From: Idiomarina sp. PL1-037
GTDB taxonomy: Bacteria; Pseudomonadota; Gammaproteobacteria; Enterobacterales; Alteromonadaceae
Reading direction: 5' to 3'
DNA: 64,000 nucleotides
NCBI RefSeq assembly: GCF_034422975.1
Contig: NZ_CP139873.1
Location: forward strand, 868,001 to 932,000
The notes under the pieces were generated by a model that was given only the letters and a program-made list of their open reading frames with translations, was not told the DNA's origin and searched no databases. The position numbers were made by a program, and so were the translations under genes. This document shows positions 36,898 through 45,761 of this stretch, piece after piece (positions within the stretch are counted from its first letter, which is position 1; the number at the start of each line of letters is the position of its first letter).

Positions 36898-39090
36898 ATG
36901 TCATTAAAAAAGCTGTTGCTGCTATTGATTATTGTTGCGCTATTTATCAGCGCTTTTGTGTTTGATTTAACGCAGTATCTGTCTCTGGATGTACTAAAAG
37001 AAAAGCAACAGCAGCTTAATCAGCTTTTTGTTGATTACCCCTTTCAAGTATTTGCAGTTTATTTTGTTATTTATGTGGCGAGCACGGCGTTGTCACTGCC
37101 CGGCGCGACTATTCTGACGCTGGGTGCTGGCGCGATATTCGGACTTGGATGGGGCTTGCTGTTGGCCAGCTTTGCGGCGTCATTTGGGGCCTTTCTGGCA
37201 TTTTTAAGTGCCCGCTTTATTCTGCACGACTGGGTACAGGAAAAATTCGGTGAGCGGCTAACGGCCATTAATCGCGGAATGGAACGCGATGGCGCGTTTT
37301 ACTTGCTCAGCCTGCGTCTGGTTCCGCTGTTCCCGTTCTTTGTTATTAACCTGGTTATGGGGTTGACCAAAATAAAAGCCTGGACTTTTTACTGGGTCAG
37401 TCAGGTGGGCATGCTGCTGGGGACCGCTGTATATGTTAACGCAGGAACCCAGCTAGCACAGATATCCAGCCTGGGTGATGTAGTTTCCGCGGATCTAATA
37501 GGTGCTTTTGTTTTACTAGGAATATTCCCGTTAATTGCTAAAGCGGTACTGGCCTTTTTGAAACGTCGTAAAGCCTTTAAAGGCTATGAAAAGCCTAAGT
37601 CTTTTGACAATAATCTGTTGGTTATTGGCGCCGGTTCAGCGGGGTTAGTCAGTGCTTACATAGCTGCGACAGTAAAAGCAAAGGTTACCTTAATTGAAAA
37701 GCATAAAATGGGCGGCGATTGCCTGAATACTGGTTGTGTGCCTTCAAAAGCCTTGTTACATGTAGCGGAGCTTGCGCACAATGCACGTAACGCCTCAAGT
37801 GCGGGTGTTCATGTTGGCGAAGTGTCGGTTGATTTCAAGCAGGTTATGCAGCAGGTGAAGTCAGTTATAAAAGACATTGAGCCGCATGACTCGGTTGAAC
37901 GTTACACCAACTTGGGTGTGAATGTTGAGCAAGGCGATGCGCGCATTGTTTCACCCTGGGAAGTTGAAGTGACCAGCAATGTCGAAGGTAAGAGTGAAAC
38001 CAAACGCATAACCACTCGCAGTATTATTATCGCGACTGGCGCTAAGCCTCTGGTACCAAACTTTGAAGGCTTGGATAAGGTCGACTTTGTAACCTCAGAC
38101 ACGCTCTGGGAATTGGAAGAATTGCCCAAGCGCTTGTTAGTTCTGGGGGGCGGGCCTATTGGTTGTGAGTTATCTCAGGCGTTTCAGCGTTTAGGTTCAC
38201 AGGTTACTCAGGTGGAAATGGCCGAGCGGCTTATGGGCCCGGAAGATGCCGACACAGTAGAACTGCTAACGCAGCGTTTAACGGCAGAAGGCATTGATAT
38301 TAAGCTGAACCACAAAGCGTTGCGTTTTGAACAACACAATGGCGAATCTGTGCTTATTGCTGAGCAGACGGTTGATAACGAAAGTGTTGATAACCAGAAT
38401 GTCGACCAAAGCAAAGAAGTTGAGATACCCTTCGACAAGGTGTTAATTGCGCTGGGGCGGCAACCCAATGTATCGGGCTTTGGTTTAGAAGAGCTTGGGG
38501 TGCAAACCAATAAGACAGTCAGTACCAATGAGCTTTTGCAAACCAACTTCCCTAATATTTACGCCTGTGGCGATGTTGCAGGGCCTTATCAGCTCACCCA
38601 TGTTGCCTCGCACCAGGCCTGGTATGCCTCGGTAAATGCCTTGTTTGATCCATTCAAAACCTTCCGGGCGGACTACTCTGTCATTCCCTGGGTAACCTAT
38701 ACCTCGCCGCAGTTAGCAAATGTGGGTTTAACCGAGCAGCAGGCGAAAAAAGCCGATAAACCTTACGAAGTAACCGAGTACGATATTGGTGAACTGGATC
38801 GAGCCATTGCCGATGACAGCGCCTATGGCCGGGTAAAAGTGCTGACCAAACCCGGTAAAGACGAACTATTAGGTGTGAATATTGTTGGCCCGCAGGCCGG
38901 TGAGTTGCTGGCAGAATATGTGCTGGCCATGAAGCACGGTATTGGGCTGAATAAGATATTGGGCACCATACACAGTTATCCGACTCTGGCGGAGGCGAAT
39001 AAATACGTGGCGGGTGAATGGAAACGAGCCAATGCGCCGCGGAAGCTGCTAACATGGGTTGAGAAATTTCATCGCTGGCGCCGGAGTTAA
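36898..39090 (+). CDS. TVP38/DedA-like membrane domain fused to a flavin disulfide reductase
   Basis: 730 aa. N-terminal part (1-225) is a TVP38/TMEM64 (SNARE-associated, DedA-like) membrane protein with about six helices and the family signature GAIFGLGWGLLLASFAASFGA plus FYLLSLRLVPLFPFFVINLVMG (parts). C-terminal part (235-725) is a class I pyridine-nucleotide disulfide oxidoreductase, related to mercuric and lipoamide reductases: FAD-binding GAGSAGLVSA, redox Cys275/Cys280 (GGDCLNTGCVPSKA), NAD(P) site GGGPIGCE and the C-terminal IHSYPTLAEA His/Glu pair. The real substrate is unknown; a quinone, metal or small thiol is possible. It overlaps or abuts the ynj-like genes downstream. Confidence 0.88.
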   Translation: MSLKKLLLLLIIVALFISAFVFDLTQYLSLDVLKEKQQQLNQLFVDYPFQVFAVYFVIYVASTALSLPGATILTLGAGAIFGLGWGLLLASFAASFGAFLAFLSARFILHDWVQEKFGERLTAINRGMERDGAFYLLSLRLVPLFPFFVINLVMGLTKIKAWTFYWVSQVGMLLGTAVYVNAGTQLAQISSLGDVVSADLIGAFVLLGIFPLIAKAVLAFLKRRKAFKGYEKPKSFDNNLLVIGAGSAGLVSAYIAATVKAKVTLIEKHKMGGDCLNTGCVPSKALLHVAELAHNARNASSAGVHVGEVSVDFKQVMQQVKSVIKDIEPHDSVERYTNLGVNVEQGDARIVSPWEVEVTSNVEGKSETKRITTRSIIIATGAKPLVPNFEGLDKVDFVTSDTLWELEELPKRLLVLGGGPIGCELSQAFQRLGSQVTQVEMAERLMGPEDADTVELLTQRLTAEGIDIKLNHKALRFEQHNGESVLIAEQTVDNESVDNQNVDQSKEVEIPFDKVLIALGRQPNVSGFGLEELGVQTNKTVSTNELLQTNFPNIYACGDVAGPYQLTHVASHQAWYASVNALFDPFKTFRADYSVIPWVTYTSPQLANVGLTEQQAKKADKPYEVTEYDIGELDRAIADDSAYGRVKVLTKPGKDELLGVNIVGPQAGELLAEYVLAMKHGIGLNKILGTIHSYPTLAEANKYVAGEWKRANAPRKLLTWVEKFHRWRRS

Positions 39091-39091
39091 A

Positions 39092-40159
39092 ATGCGTTTT
39101 ACTGCTGCCATCAGTTTATTGTTAGTGACACTTTTTGCCGCCTTACCATTAAAGGCAGAAGTGGTGAACTTTTATGCCTGGGGTGGCTCGCCGGAAGTAA
39201 ACAGTTACTTACGTTGGGCGCAAAGAGAACTGCAAGAGCAGGGCATTCAGCTGCGCCATAATAAAGTGGCGGACGCTTCTGAGGTGGTTAAGCAGATTAT
39301 CGACGGTCATTCCAATGCGGATATTATCTGGATAAACGGTGAAAATTTCCATGCACTGAAAGAGGCTGACGCTTTGCGTTCCATTGCCGGTGAAATTAAG
39401 GCAATGAACAACATTAACCCGGAGCTTAACTGGCAAACCGATTTCGGCGAACCGGTGGATGGGCTGGAAGTGCCCTGGGGCGTTGGGCAATTTAATTTGA
39501 TTAGCCGCCCCGGGCTTTTCGCCCAGAAAGCAGTGACTGCAGAAAGCCTACTTAACGCCGCCCGGGAAAATAAAGGCCGCATTAGTTACCCTAAACCGCC
39601 GGAATTTCATGGCACTACCTTATTAAAATCGTTGCTGTTGTCTTTACACCCGCAGCAGCGCAGCGTATTTCAGCGACCGGTGGATAGCGTTAATGCAAAT
39701 GAGCTGACAGAGCCTTTATGGAGCTATTTAGACCAACTGCACCCGCTGTTATGGCAGCAGGGCGAGAATTTTCCATCTTCAGCCGGTGAGCAAATTTCTT
39801 ACCTGGCAAATGGTCAGTTGCTGATGGCGGTGAGTTTTAATCCCAATGATTATAAAACTCTGGTAAATCAGGGGCGGTTGCCTGCGGGCGTTAAGCGTCA
39901 TACGTTGTCAGACAAAGCCATAACCAATAACCATTATTTGGCGGTGCCGAGCAGTTCCAATAACCCCGAAACCGCGAAAGCGGTTATCGAATTTTTATTG
40001 TCTGAAAAAGCACAGCAACGAAAAGCCGATTCCAATCGCTGGGGCGATCCTTCCGTTCTTAAAAGTGCGCAAGGCTCTTCGCTGCTGGAACCCACCGACG
40101 ACCTTCATGCAAGCTGGCAGGAGTATCTGGAGCGGGAATGGTCCGCACGTTATCAATAA
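39092..40159 (+). CDS. ynjB: ABC transporter substrate-binding protein, YnjB family
   Basis: 355 aa from ATG 39092, two bases after the previous stop, beginning with a signal peptide (ALPLKAE cleavage). The mature sequence VVNFYAWGGSPEVNSYLRWAQREL and NADIIWINGENF match the YnjB family of predicted periplasmic binding proteins (related to thiamine/iron/polyamine-type folds). A TTG-initiated extension to 39059 would overlap the reductase gene and disrupt the signal peptide. The gene is followed without gap by permease, ATPase and lipid-type genes. The substrate of YnjBCD is unknown in E. coli as well. Confidence 0.87.
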   Translation: MRFTAAISLLLVTLFAALPLKAEVVNFYAWGGSPEVNSYLRWAQRELQEQGIQLRHNKVADASEVVKQIIDGHSNADIIWINGENFHALKEADALRSIAGEIKAMNNINPELNWQTDFGEPVDGLEVPWGVGQFNLISRPGLFAQKAVTAESLLNAARENKGRISYPKPPEFHGTTLLKSLLLSLHPQQRSVFQRPVDSVNANELTEPLWSYLDQLHPLLWQQGENFPSSAGEQISYLANGQLLMAVSFNPNDYKTLVNQGRLPAGVKRHTLSDKAITNNHYLAVPSSSNNPETAKAVIEFLLSEKAQQRKADSNRWGDPSVLKSAQGSSLLEPTDDLHASWQEYLEREWSARYQ

Positions 40160-41757
40160 TTGTCTGGTTATTGCTCATTATTCTGCCGGTTGGCAGTGGT
40201 GTGCTCTTTCTGCTGGTTACGTCATTTGACCCTGAAACCGGTGTCAACTTAGTAGCCTTAACTGAGCTATTCGCAGACTACGACTCAATAGCTTCAAGCC
40301 TTATACTCGCCGTCGCGGCACCATTAATTGCCTGTTATTTGGCGTTATGGATGGCGCCGGCATTGTTAAAACACACCCGCCTGCAGCAACTGCTATCCCC
40401 ACTTTTGTCCATTCCGCATGTGGCTTTTGCGGTCGGCCTTATGTTGTTAATGAGCCCGTCCGGCTGGCTGATACGTTTAACCGAAAGCGTCAGCGGAATT
40501 TTTCCGGCACCGCCGGCAGGTTGGCCATTACCGGAAAAGTCGTTAGTGACGGTTATGATGGTTCTGGTTTTAAAAGAGCTGCCATTTTTACTACTAATGA
40601 TATCGGCCCAATTAAAACAGTTGCCTGTTAATTCGTGGATGACCCAGGCACAGAGCTATGGTTACAGTGAACGGCAAGCCTGGTGGCGCATTGTTACGCC
40701 GGAACTTTTACGGCGTTTAACGCTGCCTATGGCGGCAGTTATTATTTACTCATTGTCCGTTGTTGATATTCCGCTGTTAGTGGGCAGTAACACACCGGGC
40801 GTGCTGGCGCAGCGTGTGTATGAATGGAGCTTTCAGTTCTCTGCCGGTAGTCAGGTTAAGGCAATAACAGGTGCCTGGGTTTTATTGGCTATGGCTTTAA
40901 TACTGCTATTAATAAATGCCCGGCATTATGCTTTCTATCGCCGCTTCGTGCTCGGTAAAAAAGTAACCCAACCCGTAAAACTCAACACAGATAAAGCCAG
41001 CCGCTATACATGGATTCTTCTGGGTGTACTGTCGTTGGGTGTTATTGTTGTTTTAGTCCTGCAAAGTCTGGCGTCGCATTGGTTTTATCCAAACTTGTGG
41101 CCGGCAGAGTTAACCCTTGAGCGCTGGCAAAGCGAGTGGGCTTATTTAACCGAACCCACGCTAAACAGTTTATGGCTGGCGCTGCTCAGTGCGTTAGTAG
41201 GTACGCTAGCTGCAATTGTTCTGCTACAACGGCAACGACAGAAAGCCGCCGCTTCGTTTTACTGGCCTGTACTTGTAGCGTTGTTTATTCCGCAGGTGCC
41301 TTTGGTGCTTGGTTGGCAACGGCTAGTTGGCGGGCAACTCAATAGTGGCTGGCAGCCGTGGTGGGTGTTCTGGTCACATGCTGTATATACTCTGCCTTAC
41401 GCCTACCTGGTTTTGCACGGGGCTTACACCCGCTTTAACGAACAATGGTTAACCCGGGCGCAAAGCCTGGGCTATAGCGCCCGAGCCGCCTGGTGGCGAA
41501 TTATGCTACCCATGCTAAAGCAGCCCATAGCAGTGGCTTTTGCGGTCGCCTTTTCGGTTAGTATTGCTCAGTACCTGCCAACGCAATGGCTGGGGCAGGG
41601 TTTAACACCCACTTTAACCACCGAAGCCGTTAGTGTTGCCAGCGGTGGCGACTGGCGTATTGGCAGCCTTTATGCGCTGCTACAAATGCTACTGCCACTG
41701 GTGGTGTTTATTGCTGTCGGACTCATTGGGACAAAAAGTTATGCTGAACATTCGTAA
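40138..41757 (+). CDS. ynjC: ABC transporter permease, fused two-domain YnjC family
   Basis: 539 aa with about 12 hydrophobic helices. Two binding-protein-dependent permease halves are fused in one chain: the coupling (EAA-like) loop appears twice, AQSYGYSERQAWWRIVTPEL and AQSLGYSARAAWWRIMLPML. The start overlaps ynjB by 22 bases and the end overlaps ynjD by 17, showing tight translational coupling. It carries the solute across the inner membrane with YnjD supplying ATP hydrolysis. The substrate is not predictable. Confidence 0.9.
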   Translation: MVRTLSIIVWLLLIILPVGSGVLFLLVTSFDPETGVNLVALTELFADYDSIASSLILAVAAPLIACYLALWMAPALLKHTRLQQLLSPLLSIPHVAFAVGLMLLMSPSGWLIRLTESVSGIFPAPPAGWPLPEKSLVTVMMVLVLKELPFLLLMISAQLKQLPVNSWMTQAQSYGYSERQAWWRIVTPELLRRLTLPMAAVIIYSLSVVDIPLLVGSNTPGVLAQRVYEWSFQFSAGSQVKAITGAWVLLAMALILLLINARHYAFYRRFVLGKKVTQPVKLNTDKASRYTWILLGVLSLGVIVVLVLQSLASHWFYPNLWPAELTLERWQSEWAYLTEPTLNSLWLALLSALVGTLAAIVLLQRQRQKAAASFYWPVLVALFIPQVPLVLGWQRLVGGQLNSGWQPWWVFWSHAVYTLPYAYLVLHGAYTRFNEQWLTRAQSLGYSARAAWWRIMLPMLKQPIAVAFAVAFSVSIAQYLPTQWLGQGLTPTLTTEAVSVASGGDWRIGSLYALLQMLLPLVVFIAVGLIGTKSYAEHS

Positions 41758-42409
41758 CCTCGAAATAAAAAGGCGCACAAAAAATGGCACTGAGCCTTTA
41801 TTCAGTCTGAATGAACTGACGGTCGAAAAAGGTGAAATTGTCACGCTGATGGGCCCGAGTGGTGTGGGTAAGTCGACCTTGCTGCGCTGGGTGCTTGGTG
41901 AGCACTTGCCTAACTTTCATATTCAGGGCGAGTTAAGGTTAAACAGCGAAGATATCAGCGAGCGCTCAATTGCCGCGCGCCAACTCGGCATGATGTTTCA
42001 AAAAGGCGGTTTGTTTCCGCACTTAACGGTTGAAGAGAACTGCTATTTTGCGCAAAAAACCCGTTCACTATTAAACCGTCAGCAACAAAAAGACAAAGCT
42101 CTCGCCATGCTAAACAATCTGGGGTTAACGGATAAATGGGCTGTTTACCCCGACAGCTTAAGCGGCGGGCAATACGCTCGCATCGCTTTAATCTGTTCAT
42201 TACTAGCAGAGCCGCAGGCCATGTTACTGGACGAACCGTTTTCGTCATTAGATGCCAGTTTGCGGGAAGATGTCAGGCAGTGGACCTTTGCACAACTCAA
42301 AGACAAACAAATGCCGACCTTATTAGTCACTCATGACAGCGCAGATGCCTGTGGCCGCGTGCTTGAAATACAGGGCGCTGAGGTAAAAGGAGTCGCAGCC
42401 AATGTTTGA
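41741..42409 (+). CDS. ynjD: ABC transporter ATP-binding protein, YnjD family
   Basis: 222 aa from ATG 41741 (MLNIRNLEIKRR); an upstream in-frame extension from 41633 lies wholly within ynjC and lacks ABC features. Walker A GPSGVGKST, Q-loop MMFQKGGLFPHLT, signature LSGGQYARIAL, Walker B AMLLDEPFSSLDA and H-loop LLVTHD are all intact. It ends inside the first codons of the CDP-alcohol phosphotransferase gene (8-base overlap). It energises the YnjB/YnjC importer. Confidence 0.93.
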   Translation: MLNIRNLEIKRRTKNGTEPLFSLNELTVEKGEIVTLMGPSGVGKSTLLRWVLGEHLPNFHIQGELRLNSEDISERSIAARQLGMMFQKGGLFPHLTVEENCYFAQKTRSLLNRQQQKDKALAMLNNLGLTDKWAVYPDSLSGGQYARIALICSLLAEPQAMLLDEPFSSLDASLREDVRQWTFAQLKDKQMPTLLVTHDSADACGRVLEIQGAEVKGVAANV

Positions 42410-43040
42410 TCCGAAAATACTGCCGCTAACCCGAAAAATTCTCGACCTCCCGGCGCGCTTACTCGTTCGTGTCGGCGTCACTGCTGATCAGGTCACCATA
42501 ACGGGGTTTATCATCGGTTTGCTGGCGGTGCCATTTTTAGACTTTGAGCTTTATGAATTCGCGCTGGCGGCTATTTTACTAAACCGCTTGTGCGACGGTC
42601 TGGACGGCGCAGTAGCAAGGCGCACTCAGCTAACCGACGCCGGCGGCTTTCTTGATATTGTGCTGGACTTCATTTTCTACAGTGCTGTGGTCTTTGGTTT
42701 TTTGTTGGCGTCGCCCGAACAGAACGCCATTGCTGCGGGCCTGTTGTTAGTCACATTTATGGGTACTGGCTCTACTTTTCTGGCCTTTGCCAGCGTTGCC
42801 GGAAAGCGCGGTATTGAAAATCCGGAATACCCGAATAAGTCGCTGCATTATATGGGCGGTTTAACCGAAGGTTTTGAAACCATTTTAGCTTTTGTGGCGT
42901 TCTGCCTGTGGCCACAGCACTTTTCCGTACTGGCCTATATATTCGCTGCCGCCTGCTGGCTTACCGCAATAACCCGCATTATTGCCGGTTACCGCACACT
43001 GAAACAGCCAACGGCAAATCCGGAGGATACCAATGTCTGA
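42402..43040 (+). CDS. ynjF: CDP-alcohol phosphatidyltransferase family protein, YnjF-like
   Basis: 212 aa integral membrane protein with about six helices. The catalytic signature is complete: CDGLDGAVARR, then 8 residues, G-x3-D-x3-D (GGFLDIVLD). Family members transfer a phosphatidyl group from a CDP-lipid to an alcohol such as glycerol phosphate, serine or inositol; the acceptor is unknown. E. coli ynjF likewise follows ynjBCD (with ynjE between them), so the link is conserved. It overlaps ynjD by 8 bases and the hydroxylase gene by 8 bases, so the five genes are surely one operon. Confidence 0.88.
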   Translation: MFDPKILPLTRKILDLPARLLVRVGVTADQVTITGFIIGLLAVPFLDFELYEFALAAILLNRLCDGLDGAVARRTQLTDAGGFLDIVLDFIFYSAVVFGFLLASPEQNAIAAGLLLVTFMGTGSTFLAFASVAGKRGIENPEYPNKSLHYMGGLTEGFETILAFVAFCLWPQHFSVLAYIFAAACWLTAITRIIAGYRTLKQPTANPEDTNV

Positions 43041-43836
43041 AACGGCCTGGCGCTTAAGTATTTTCCTTGGCGTATTGCTTATTATGGTGTTGTGGGAAGT
43101 TGTCTCACCTAAGCGTAAGCCCCGCTACAGCCGTAAACAGCGCTGGCCGGCAAACCTCGCCATAGTTGCCGTCGATACGGTATTGCTGAGAATTATTGCG
43201 CCCGTTGGCCTGACTGGAGTGGCACTTGTTGCATCAGAAAATGGCTGGGGACTTTTTAATGACTTAAGCAGGGCGGGTACGGAAATACCCTTTTGGTTGG
43301 TTATGGTAGTCAGCATTGTCGTACTGGATATTGTTATTTACTGGCAGCACCGATTGTTCCACCGCATTCCTCTATTATGGCGAATGCACCGGGTGCACCA
43401 TGCCGATCCGGATTTTGACGTCACCACCGGTTTGCGCTTTCATCCGGCTGAAATTGTGCTGAGTTTTTTTATAAAAGCGGCCGCCATTCTTGCTTTGGGC
43501 GCTCCGGCGTTAGCCGTTATTGTGTTCGAAATTATTCTTAACGCCTGCTCCTTGTTTAACCACGGCAACGTAGCTCTGCCCAAGCCTTTGGAAAAGCTCG
43601 TGCGCAAAGTGCTCATTACCCAGGAGCTGCACCGCATTCACCATAGTGTAGAAAAAGAAGAAACCAACAGTAACTACGGCTTTAGTGTCAGTTGGTGGGA
43701 TCACCTCTTTCGTAGCTTTACCGCAAAGCCAAAAGCCGGCTCCGACAATGTGGATATTGGTCTGCACGAATACCGCGACGCAAAAATAACAACCAAACTT
43801 TGGGGGTTACTGAAGATTCCGTTTACCCGGAAGTAA
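43033..43836 (+). CDS. Sterol desaturase / fatty acid hydroxylase family membrane protein
   Basis: 267 aa with about four hydrophobic helices. Di-iron histidine clusters of the fatty acid hydroxylase superfamily are present: HRLFH, HRVHH and, near the C-terminus, HRIHH, with NSNYGF and W-x-D-x-LF following. These enzymes hydroxylate or desaturate lipids at the membrane face; the actual lipid is unknown. It is the last gene of the ynj-type operon, overlapping ynjF by 8 bases. A tRNA gene on the opposite strand follows. Confidence 0.87.
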   Translation: MSETAWRLSIFLGVLLIMVLWEVVSPKRKPRYSRKQRWPANLAIVAVDTVLLRIIAPVGLTGVALVASENGWGLFNDLSRAGTEIPFWLVMVVSIVVLDIVIYWQHRLFHRIPLLWRMHRVHHADPDFDVTTGLRFHPAEIVLSFFIKAAAILALGAPALAVIVFEIILNACSLFNHGNVALPKPLEKLVRKVLITQELHRIHHSVEKEETNSNYGFSVSWWDHLFRSFTAKPKAGSDNVDIGLHEYRDAKITTKLWGLLKIPFTRK

Positions 43837-43842
43837 TAGACA

Positions 43843-43919
43843 TGGCGTCCCCGGCAGGAGTCGAACCTGCGACCTATTGCTTAGGAGGCAATTGCTCTAT
43901 CCAACTGAGCTACGGGGAC
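43843..43919 (-). tRNA. tRNA-Arg (CCT)
   Basis: 77 nt on the minus strand including CCA (complement at 43843-43845). The acceptor stem is GTCCCCG / CGGGGAC, the D-arm is TAGCTCAGTTGGATAGAGC, the anticodon loop is CTCCTAA with anticodon CCT, and the T-arm has TTCGACT. It lies between the ynj-type operon and flgT. A CCT Arg tRNA near flgT/flgP genes is plausible but not diagnostic. Confidence 0.95.
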
Positions 43920-43959
43920 GTGCCGCGAATTATGCCAGAAGCTGTCGCGGGTTTCACCC

Positions 43960-45123
43960 TCAGTTAACCGGTACCACCCAATCGTTTACCTGAATGTTGT
44001 GCAGCATGTTTCCTTTCGTCAACTTAGCGACAGCGGTAGATTGCTGCACCTGGGACACCTCAACTTCAAATTCACTGACCTGCCACTTCTGACGATAACG
44101 GCCCTGGTCGTCGGTAAAGTGGCTGGGTTGCACAATTTTTAGCTTGTCACCCCGTTGTACTCCGTGCTTTTCACCTAAGTTGAACTGAAGAGTATTTGCA
44201 TCAACGGCAATAATTCTGGCTCGTACCGGTTTGCAGACTACCTGTTCTTTGACGCCGGAAGCTAAGTCGCGCAAGCCGCTGTCCAGTGCTGCACCAAAAG
44301 GTTCATTCCAGAATTGTGCGGTGGCAACATCGACGTCGGTGCTGCGGTCAAAGGTCCAGGGCTGGGTGTTCTCGACTCGTGCACGGGTTACTAGCTGTCC
44401 GGTGGTGGCGTCGAGAAGGTACAGTGTTAATGCGTAATGGCGGTCGGGGTCGCTGGACCAAAACCAGCTAGATTTTGTGTCCATCATGGCCAGGTCGTCA
44501 AACATGCCAAAGATAACAAACTGACTGTCATTGGCTAAACCAATGCTGCGGGACATGCGGCCTAACTCTTCCAGATTCAGGCCGCTGAGAGCCCGGTCTA
44601 ATCCAGTGTGACGATGCAGGGTGTGGGCAATCTGCAACTGGCTGCCAACACCGCCTAATTCACGGGCTAAACGCTCGGCCGCAACTTTGCCTATTTCCCA
44701 AATTTGTCCCCAGGTACCATGAGCGCGGTCGCGAAGCTCAAATGGTACAACGGTCACGGAATTTTTGTAGCTGCTGCGGGTACAGTCGCCTTCGCGGTTC
44801 CAGATATCCGCGCGAAGCAAAACGATAACGCGGTCGTCACGTACTTCCTCGCGAACTATGGTTACCTGGTCAACATTGCCCTGACTATTCCACTGGGTTT
44901 CGGTGTTTTGTAAAACGCCGTCTACCACTTGCTGAATACTGGAGATGTTACCACCAGAGGTTAATAATGCCTGCTGAAGGGCGTTTTCTATGGCTTTCTC
45001 GCGGGCGGCATTGGTGTCACCATTAATAATGCGGGCAGTGCCCTGAGCTTCCACCCAACGTGCTTCGCTTGGCATAGCAATAAAGAAAACAGAGGTGATG
45101 AGTAGCAGGGTTTTCCAGTTCAT
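43960..45123 (-). CDS. flgT: Flagellar assembly protein FlgT (H-ring component)
   Basis: 387 aa with signal peptide (about 1-21, ending PSEA). The N-terminal FlgT domain starts RWVEAQGTARIINGD and contains AREKAIENALQQALL; the middle domain (SVTVVPFELRDRAHGTWGQI, FVIFGMFDDLAM) resembles a TolB-like fold; the C-terminal domain is SH3-like (VQRGDKLKIVQP). In sodium-driven polar flagella FlgT builds the H-ring around the LP ring and helps assemble MotX/MotY. A sigma-54-like promoter lies 58 bases upstream. FlgP is next upstream on the same strand. Confidence 0.92.
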   Translation of the reverse strand: MNWKTLLLITSVFFIAMPSEARWVEAQGTARIINGDTNAAREKAIENALQQALLTSGGNISSIQQVVDGVLQNTETQWNSQGNVDQVTIVREEVRDDRVIVLLRADIWNREGDCTRSSYKNSVTVVPFELRDRAHGTWGQIWEIGKVAAERLARELGGVGSQLQIAHTLHRHTGLDRALSGLNLEELGRMSRSIGLANDSQFVIFGMFDDLAMMDTKSSWFWSSDPDRHYALTLYLLDATTGQLVTRARVENTQPWTFDRSTDVDVATAQFWNEPFGAALDSGLRDLASGVKEQVVCKPVRARIIAVDANTLQFNLGEKHGVQRGDKLKIVQPSHFTDDQGRYRQKWQVSEFEVEVSQVQQSTAVAKLTKGNMLHNIQVNDWVVPVN

Positions 45124-45180
45124 GGTGTTAATGCATCCCTAGTGTCAGTTTTTAGTCGTTACTTTACCATCGGAATTACC

Positions 45181-45196
45181 TGCAAAAACCCTGCCA
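45181..45196 (-). promoter_or_regulatory. Sigma-54 promoter of flgT
   Basis: Read on the minus strand: TGGCAGGGTTTTTGCA (45196 to 45181), with GG and GC exactly ten bases apart, one mismatch to TGGCAC-N5-TTGCA. It lies between flgP and flgT. Confidence 0.72.
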
Positions 45197-45221
45197 TGTT
45201 TAGCTCAATATAAAGTGGGGC

Positions 45222-45701
45222 TTAATAATAGACGACGCGTTTCACTTTCTGCTGACGGTTGGTGCTTTGATACAAGCGGTGAACCTTTTCAAAGTCAAGG
45301 CGTAACTCCGTTGCATAGTAGTCGCCCACGGTATAGGTCTTAACCACTTCTGCGCCACGAATAACACCGTCAACTGAAGCCTGGAAACTGTCTTGGTTTA
45401 AGATCCAGTCTTCAACGGAGCTACCACCGGCAATACGTTGACCATACACTTGTTCGGCAAGCTCGCGGTAAGCGGCTAACTTGGAGGCGCGCATGGCGTT
45501 TAAGTCTTTTAGCTGTGCATTTTCGCCTTGCTGGGTTTCAATAGGGGCGTAACCAACCGCATTCAGCACCGGAAATTCACTTGGTGTCTGAGTGTCCCAT
45601 TCAACGTGCTTTTGATCGTACACAATTTTGTTGTACGCACTACAGCCACTTAATAACAATGCGGATGCAAGTAGAGCGAAAGAGAGTAAATGCTTAGCCA
45701 T
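45222..45701 (-). CDS. flgP: Flagellar outer-membrane lipoprotein FlgP
   Basis: 159 aa. The lipobox LSGC places the acylated Cys at about residue 20. The body shows the LPP20/FlgP fold: NAVGYAPI, DLNAMRASKLAAYRELAEQVYGQRI, then GVIRGAEVVKTYTVGDYYATELRLD. FlgP is required for polar-flagellar motility in Vibrio and is placed in the outer membrane near the basal disk or sheath base. The divergence of the FlgO homologues to 28.8 kb is unusual, since flgO and flgP are adjacent in Vibrio. A sigma-28-like promoter precedes it. Confidence 0.9.
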   Translation of the reverse strand: MAKHLLSFALLASALLLSGCSAYNKIVYDQKHVEWDTQTPSEFPVLNAVGYAPIETQQGENAQLKDLNAMRASKLAAYRELAEQVYGQRIAGGSSVEDWILNQDSFQASVDGVIRGAEVVKTYTVGDYYATELRLDFEKVHRLYQSTNRQQKVKRVVYY

Positions 45702-45734
45702 AACGACCTCTGATTGAACAAAGTACTTATGGTT

Positions 45735-45761
45735 ATAACGGCTGGGCTGGAAAAATCTTTA
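45735..45761 (-). promoter_or_regulatory. Sigma-28 (FliA) promoter of flgP
   Basis: On the minus strand: TAAA (45761-45758), 15 bases, GCCGTTAT (45742-45735). It matches TAAA-N15-GCCGATAA with two changes in the -10. The -35 overlaps the flgN stop codon. Confidence 0.7.

Noticed and set aside
43843..43919. tRNA-Arg as an integration (att) site bounding an island
   Set aside because: No repeat of the tRNA 3' end was found elsewhere in the window and no integrase gene is present; both flanks look like core genes.
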